Positions 6,095 through 8,962 of a stretch of 8,962 nucleotides of DNA are shown here, in pieces. The stretch covers positions 1 to 8,962 of the forward strand of contig JALVRY010000442.1 in assembly GCA_027024625.1 (NCBI GenBank). Reading direction: 5' to 3'. The notes beneath the pieces are model-generated. The model saw only the letters and a program-made list of their open reading frames with translations. It did no database searches and was not told the DNA's origin. A program made the position numbers and the translations under genes. The number at the start of each line of letters is the position of its first letter. Positions within the stretch are counted from its first letter, which is position 1. This DNA comes from Thiotrichaceae bacterium (lineage in GTDB: Bacteria > Pseudomonadota > Gammaproteobacteria > Thiotrichales > Thiotrichaceae).

Positions 6095-6871
6095 ATGAAA
6101 ATTATAAACAATCGAATACTCCTTACTTTAGCAAGTATTATCATCACAGGCTGTACGTTGCCACCTAAACCTTTTGATCACAATGCAGAAGAACAATCGG
6201 TTAATTCAAACTTGGTTTGTGCCTCAAGGATTGATATTCAGCCGATTAGCATTAACGGAGCACAGCCGCCTGTGTCTTCTTTTGATTTCTCAATGAACAA
6301 GCTAAAAAAGTACACAACAAATAATATTGTAGTGCATCCAATAATTAATTTGACGATGCAAGCAAGGGATGCAAATCGCTTTGTGCATCATTTTCAATCA
6401 GCATTGAATGGTGCTCAGATTTTGAGTTATCAGGAAGATCAGGCTTTAAGAGATAAGCTTCGCTCTTTTCCAAGAGCAAAAACAAGTATCATAATGATTT
6501 ATACGCCAGATCTTCATGATAGTTGGGATAATAGCTCAGAAGTGCGGAGGGGACTGGCTTTCGGCTATAGTTCTTATCATCCTATTAATGTTGTAGCCTA
6601 TAACCAAACAAAAATTAACCAAGCCCCAGTGATTAGCAATACACAATCATGGAAAATAGTACTAACACATGAGCTAGGACATCGCTTAGGCGTTCCTGCG
6701 GCACGTTCGCATAATCAAGCAGGACATTGTTCTCGTCGGGAATGTGTGATGTATCAAAAACCAGATTTTCAGTCTGTCGTTTCTGTGCTTTTTAATGGAA
6801 TGCCCTATGATTTTGGAAAGCTAGGTCAAGAAGAATTAGCTGCAGCTAAAAGGCGTTGTGCAAGCCGATGA
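6095..6871 (+). CDS. Lipoprotein with metzincin/archaemetzincin-like zinc protease motif
   Basis: The protein has 258 residues. I chose the ATG at 6095, with GAG 7 nt upstream, over an in-frame TTG at 6083 that would itself use up that ribosome site. The signal peptide ends in lipobox I-T-G-C (Cys20), with Thr at +2, so it is probably an outer-membrane lipoprotein. The catalytic signature is HELGHRLG at 192-199 (His192, Glu193, His196, Gly199). It is followed by candidate third ligands His206 or His211 and then C-x4-C-x-M (Cys212, Cys217, Met219). Archaemetzincins have HExxHxxGxxxC-x4-C-x-M, so this protein matches apart from extra residues between the Gly and the first Cys. Met219 could provide the Met-turn. 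The substrate is unknown; an extracytoplasmic protease is inferred. It is followed by an intergenic gap with a repeat fragment and then a response regulator gene. Confidence 0.
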   Translation: MKIINNRILLTLASIIITGCTLPPKPFDHNAEEQSVNSNLVCASRIDIQPISINGAQPPVSSFDFSMNKLKKYTTNNIVVHPIINLTMQARDANRFVHHFQSALNGAQILSYQEDQALRDKLRSFPRAKTSIIMIYTPDLHDSWDNSSEVRRGLAFGYSSYHPINVVAYNQTKINQAPVISNTQSWKIVLTHELGHRLGVPAARSHNQAGHCSRRECVMYQKPDFQSVVSVLFNGMPYDFGKLGQEELAAAKRRCASR

Positions 6872-6878
6872 AAAATAT

Positions 6879-6900
6879 GCAGTAGTGAAGTCATCAATCT
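6879..6900. repeat. Fragment of the dispersed palindrome (half copy)
   Basis: GCAGTAGTGAAGTCATCAATCT shares GTAGTGAAGTCA exactly with the right arm of the 7691-7736 copy and keeps the ATCT end loosely. No left arm is visible. It begins 7 nt after the metalloprotease stop codon. Confidence 0.
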
Positions 6901-6906
6901 ACTACA

Positions 6907-6926
6907 TTCTTGCCCTAGCTCAAGAA
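6907..6926 (+). other. Small hairpin between the protease and regulator genes
   Basis: TTCTTG and CAAGAA form a 6-bp stem with an 8-nt loop. A second 5-bp stem, GCATC with GATGC, lies at 6946-6959. Neither has a T run, so termination here is doubtful and the two genes may be co-transcribed. Confidence 0.
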
Positions 6927-6976
6927 GTCAATGGTTTACAGTTTTGCATCTTATGATGCTGTGATACAAGGGGTGC

Positions 6977-7651
6977 ATGTATGATTGCCTCAAAAATAAA
7001 ACTGCCTTATATGTAGAAAGTGAGTTGGATGTCTTAAAAAATATTCATGAATCATTGAGGAGCTTTTTTAAAGATTTTTATACCGCTCGCGATAGTGAAA
7101 AAGGCTATAACATCCTTGCTGAAAAGGTGATTGACGTATTGTTTGTTGACGTTGAGTTACCTAAGCTTAATGGTATTGATTTAATTAAAAGAATCAGAAA
7201 AACGAATAAAGATATAGCCATTATCGTGATTTCTGCGTATACAAAAAAAGACTATCTTTTAGAATTTATTGAGCTGAAGCTTGAAAAATATATTGTAAAA
7301 CCGCTGACCTCGAAAAAAATGCATCTGATGTTAACAAAATTAGATGAACGGTTTTCTGAAGAAAATACAAAGCTAATTGCAGATAATGTGCTGTTAAATG
7401 TTAATACTGCAATGGTCAGTTTTGATGGGAAAAAATTTAATCTAACAAAAAAAGAGTTGCAAATACTACAGGTTCTTGTCCGTAAAAAATCGATTAGTTA
7501 CGATGAAATTTATGCCTTGTGGGAGGATAAAGTGCCTAGCCAGAATGCAATAAGATCCTGTTTTAAAAAGTTGAGAAAGAAGCTACCTAATAAATTTATA
7601 AAAAATAGAAATGGGGTAGGTTACTATTTGAATACACAATTTTCATCATAG
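6977..7651 (+). CDS. Orphan OmpR/PhoB-type response regulator with atypical acidic pocket
   Basis: The protein has 224 residues. The ATG at 6977 follows AAGGGG closely. The receiver domain (about 8-125) has the phosphoacceptor Asp58 in F-V-D-V-E-L-P, the switch Ser86 and the conserved Lys108 followed by Pro109. The first acidic pair, normally E-D or D-D, reads Glu14-Ser15, so one Mg-binding acid is replaced by Ser although Glu16 follows. The C-terminal winged helix (about 133-222) has the OmpR-type L-T-x-x-E-x-x-I-L core and the R-N-G-V-G-Y-Y-L wing. It should bind DNA as a transcription factor. No histidine kinase gene is next to it, so the partner is elsewhere or phosphorylation may not be the normal switch. 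Targets are unknown; the neighbouring envelope genes and the palindromes around them are candidates only by position. Confidence 0.
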   Translation: MYDCLKNKTALYVESELDVLKNIHESLRSFFKDFYTARDSEKGYNILAEKVIDVLFVDVELPKLNGIDLIKRIRKTNKDIAIIVISAYTKKDYLLEFIELKLEKYIVKPLTSKKMHLMLTKLDERFSEENTKLIADNVLLNVNTAMVSFDGKKFNLTKKELQILQVLVRKKSISYDEIYALWEDKVPSQNAIRSCFKKLRKKLPNKFIKNRNGVGYYLNTQFSS

Positions 7652-7690
7652 ACATTTTTTGGGCATATCTTAATGCTACGATTATTCAAA

Positions 7691-7737
7691 CCTGAATCTG
7701 TGACTTCACTGTGCCGTAGTGAAGTCACAGATTCAGC
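7691..7737. repeat. Dispersed palindrome, perfect copy
   Basis: Two 19-nt arms, CTGAATCTGTGACTTCACT (7692-7710) and AGTGAAGTCACAGATTCAG (7718-7736), are exact reverse complements around GTGCCGT. This is the best-preserved member and serves as the reference for the other copies. It lies 40 bp after the response regulator stop and 31 bp before the next start. No T run follows, so it is not a standard terminator. Confidence 0.
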
Positions 7738-7767
7738 TCAAAAGAAGTCGTAAAGTGAGGTTGGATT

Positions 7768-8481
7768 ATGCACAGAGTAACTATTTTATTGTTTCCACTA
7801 TTCTTAATATCTTGTAGTACAGGAATCATTGACGATAATGCTGGCTGGAAGCCACTAAAATCGCTTAAATCTTATCAAGCTACAGATTTTCATCTCTCTG
7901 AAAATATTGATTATTTAGAAATTCGACAGTATACCCAATCATCGCAAACAAAAATAACACCTGATGGAAAATATAAGCGATATGAGAAACCTTTCAACCC
8001 TAAGGACTATGAAGTTACATTGGCGGTGTATAGAAAACCACTATCTGCATTTAGTCAAAAAATAATAAAAGCTTTTAAAGCACAAAAACCTGTACTTGAT
8101 AAGACGGCAAATCTAAAAAAGGGTGGACGATTTGGGATGATGTTTTCAATAAACCATCTTAGCAATGTATTTGCTATCGAAAAAAATCAAAGCTTTCTTA
8201 GTGGAAAAAGGACAAATAGCGTTTTTCCACTGCTAGGAAAAATTGATACACCTGCCGAAGTTCAAATGGCTCTATGGTTGCATAATAAACATGCAGGGAA
8301 GCTCTACAGAAAGATTGCTAGCGGTTATGAAGTGATTATTGAATATAACAACAGCCTAATAAATGATGGCGAGTGTGGCTGGTTCAAATATAAAGCCCAC
8401 ATTAGTGAACATGGGGTATTCCTTAGCAACCAATTGTTAGAGAAAAAAGAGAGTCAAAATGGTTGTGCTGTTTATGATTAA
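7768..8481 (+). CDS. Lipoprotein of unknown function
   Basis: The protein has 237 residues and I do not recognise the family. The start at 7768 has GTGAGG 9 nt upstream. The N-terminus is a short lipoprotein signal with lipobox L-I-S-C (Cys16) and Ser at +2, which predicts outer-membrane sorting. The mature part is basic and rich in Lys, Tyr and Asn, with no further membrane segment. Two late cysteines (in G-E-C-G-W about residue 205 and N-G-C-A-V near the end) could form a disulfide in the periplasm. It is flanked by copies of the dispersed palindrome on both sides, the downstream one overlapping its stop codon. Low GC content and lack of similarity to known families point to accessory, possibly acquired DNA, but this is inference. 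Confidence 0.
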   Translation: MHRVTILLFPLFLISCSTGIIDDNAGWKPLKSLKSYQATDFHLSENIDYLEIRQYTQSSQTKITPDGKYKRYEKPFNPKDYEVTLAVYRKPLSAFSQKIIKAFKAQKPVLDKTANLKKGGRFGMMFSINHLSNVFAIEKNQSFLSGKRTNSVFPLLGKIDTPAEVQMALWLHNKHAGKLYRKIASGYEVIIEYNNSLINDGECGWFKYKAHISEHGVFLSNQLLEKKESQNGCAVYD

Positions 8482-8519
8482 TCCAAATTCACCGTGCCGC
8501 ATAAAGTCACGGATTCGGG
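8480..8519. repeat. Dispersed palindrome, degenerate copy overlapping a stop codon
   Basis: The right half, TTCACCGTGCCGCATAAAGTCACGGATTCGGG, matches the reference copy with several substitutions. The left arm is reduced to AATCC plus ATTCAC with a short deletion. The outer AATCC (8480-8484) pairs with GGATT (8511-8515) and includes the last two bases of the lipoprotein TAA stop. Confidence 0.
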
Positions 8520-8613
8520 CTAAACTTTCTGGGGCACTTTTTTCTTTTACCATCCTTCCGTACAAAAGTGCTCTTTAGTGATTAATGTATAAAAATTATT
8601 TATAGAATAGTTA

Positions 8614-8661
8614 ATCTGAGTTAGTGGCTTCGATATACCGTATTGAAGTCATAGATTCAGG
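8614..8661. repeat. Dispersed palindrome, diverged copy with G-U compatible changes
   Basis: CTGAGTTAGTGGCTTCGATA (8615-8634) faces TATTGAAGTCATAGATTCAG (8641-8660) around TACCGT-like bases. Of six non-matching positions in the 20-nt arms, four would be G-U pairs in plus-strand RNA. It lies 32 bp ahead of the VWA gene start, so it would be in that gene's leader if transcription begins upstream. Confidence 0.
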
Positions 8662-8693
8662 TAATAAAAAAATTATAAAGAAAGGAAAATTAC

Positions 8694-8962
8694 ATGAACA
8701 AACTTCTATTTACCCTACTTATTTTAGTGTTTGGACAATTTATAGCTGTTGATTTAGCAATGGCTCAAGATAAACCTCAAGCCATGATTGTATTTGATGC
8801 TTCTGGCAGCATGTGGGGGCAAATTAAGGGTACTTCTAAAATTAATATTGCAAAAAAAGCTTTAAATAAAGTGGTTTCTGACTGGGATGAAAATGTTCAA
8901 CTTGGGCTAATTGCTTATGGGCAAGTAAATAAAAAGGACATGATTGCAAAAGTTAAGCAGAT
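8694..8962 (+). CDS. Secreted VWA-domain protein (5' part, cut by window end)
   Basis: The first 89 codons are present and the frame runs off the window. The ATG at 8694 has AAAGGA 8 nt upstream. Residues 1-24 form a Sec signal peptide with an A-M-A cleavage site before Gln25. The mature protein starts almost at once with a von Willebrand factor A domain: strand M-I-V-F-D followed by the MIDAS motif D-A-S-G-S-M-W (Asp35, Ser37, Ser39), which binds a divalent metal for ligand contact. Proteins with D-x-S-G-S-M-W-G-Q are common as periplasmic or exported VWA proteins in proteobacteria. The C-terminal domains that would refine the role are outside the window. The gene continues the run of exported products, but no shared transcript with the preceding lipoprotein gene can be shown because two palindromes lie between them. 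Confidence 0.
   Translation, partial: MNKLLFTLLILVFGQFIAVDLAMAQDKPQAMIVFDASGSMWGQIKGTSKINIAKKALNKVVSDWDENVQLGLIAYGQVNKKDMIAKVKQ

Noticed and set aside
7691..7737. Perfect palindrome as a Rho-independent terminator
   Set aside because: The stem is strong but no T run follows, and related copies occur upstream of genes as well, so a repeat family explains it better.
2891..8661. CRISPR array
   Set aside because: The copies are irregularly spaced, separated by genes, differ in sequence and are full palindromes, unlike CRISPR repeats.

Overview
The window looks like a gammaproteobacterial chromosome. The evidence is a truB end, rpsO and pnp in the classical translation/RNA-decay order, with closely E. 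coli-like S15 and PNPase proteins. The DNA is fairly AT-rich, especially outside pnp. I cannot name the genus from sequence alone; a Thiotrichales-like or related marine lineage is only a guess.

Layout: (1) 2-85, the last 27 codons of a plus-strand gene that reads like the TruB C-terminus. (2) 81-246, a 166-bp long imperfect palindrome (MITE-like) whose left tip supplies the stop codon of that gene. (3) 258-2715, a two-gene minus-strand operon. Its first gene encodes a TIR domain, one transmembrane helix, a coiled coil and two SH3b domains. It is followed 16 bp later by a lipoprotein L,D-transpeptidase (YkuD fold). (4) 2719-3204, a gene-free stretch with degenerate copies of a palindromic repeat and the presumed rpsO promoter and leader. 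(5) rpsO with a strong terminator, then a second MITE-like inverted repeat lying in the pnp leader, then pnp followed by two tandem hairpins. (6) 6095 to the end, an AT-rich plus-strand accessory stretch: a lipoprotein with a metzincin/archaemetzincin-like zinc site, an orphan OmpR-type response regulator with an altered acidic pocket, an unrecognised lipoprotein, and the start of a secreted VWA-domain protein.

The most striking point is that the normally adjacent truB-rpsO pair is separated by about 3.1 kb. This block carries an oppositely oriented TIR/L,D-transpeptidase cassette, with palindromic elements towards both edges. The TIR protein has the conserved Glu position of NAD-cleaving TIR domains. 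Its membrane topology would put the SH3b domains in the periplasm, where the partner L,D-transpeptidase should remodel peptidoglycan. An envelope-sensing TIR effector (defence or cell-wall stress) is a reasonable but untested hypothesis.

A second theme is a dispersed palindrome family with core pattern CCTGAATC-GTGACTTCACTGTGCCGTAGTGAAGTCAC-GATTCAGG. It occurs in at least four recognisable copies plus fragments, all in intergenic DNA, and is denser in the accessory segments than around pnp. At least five of the seven complete or partial proteins carry an export signal or membrane anchor and/or are predicted to act at the envelope or in signalling, so the accessory parts of the window appear envelope-oriented.
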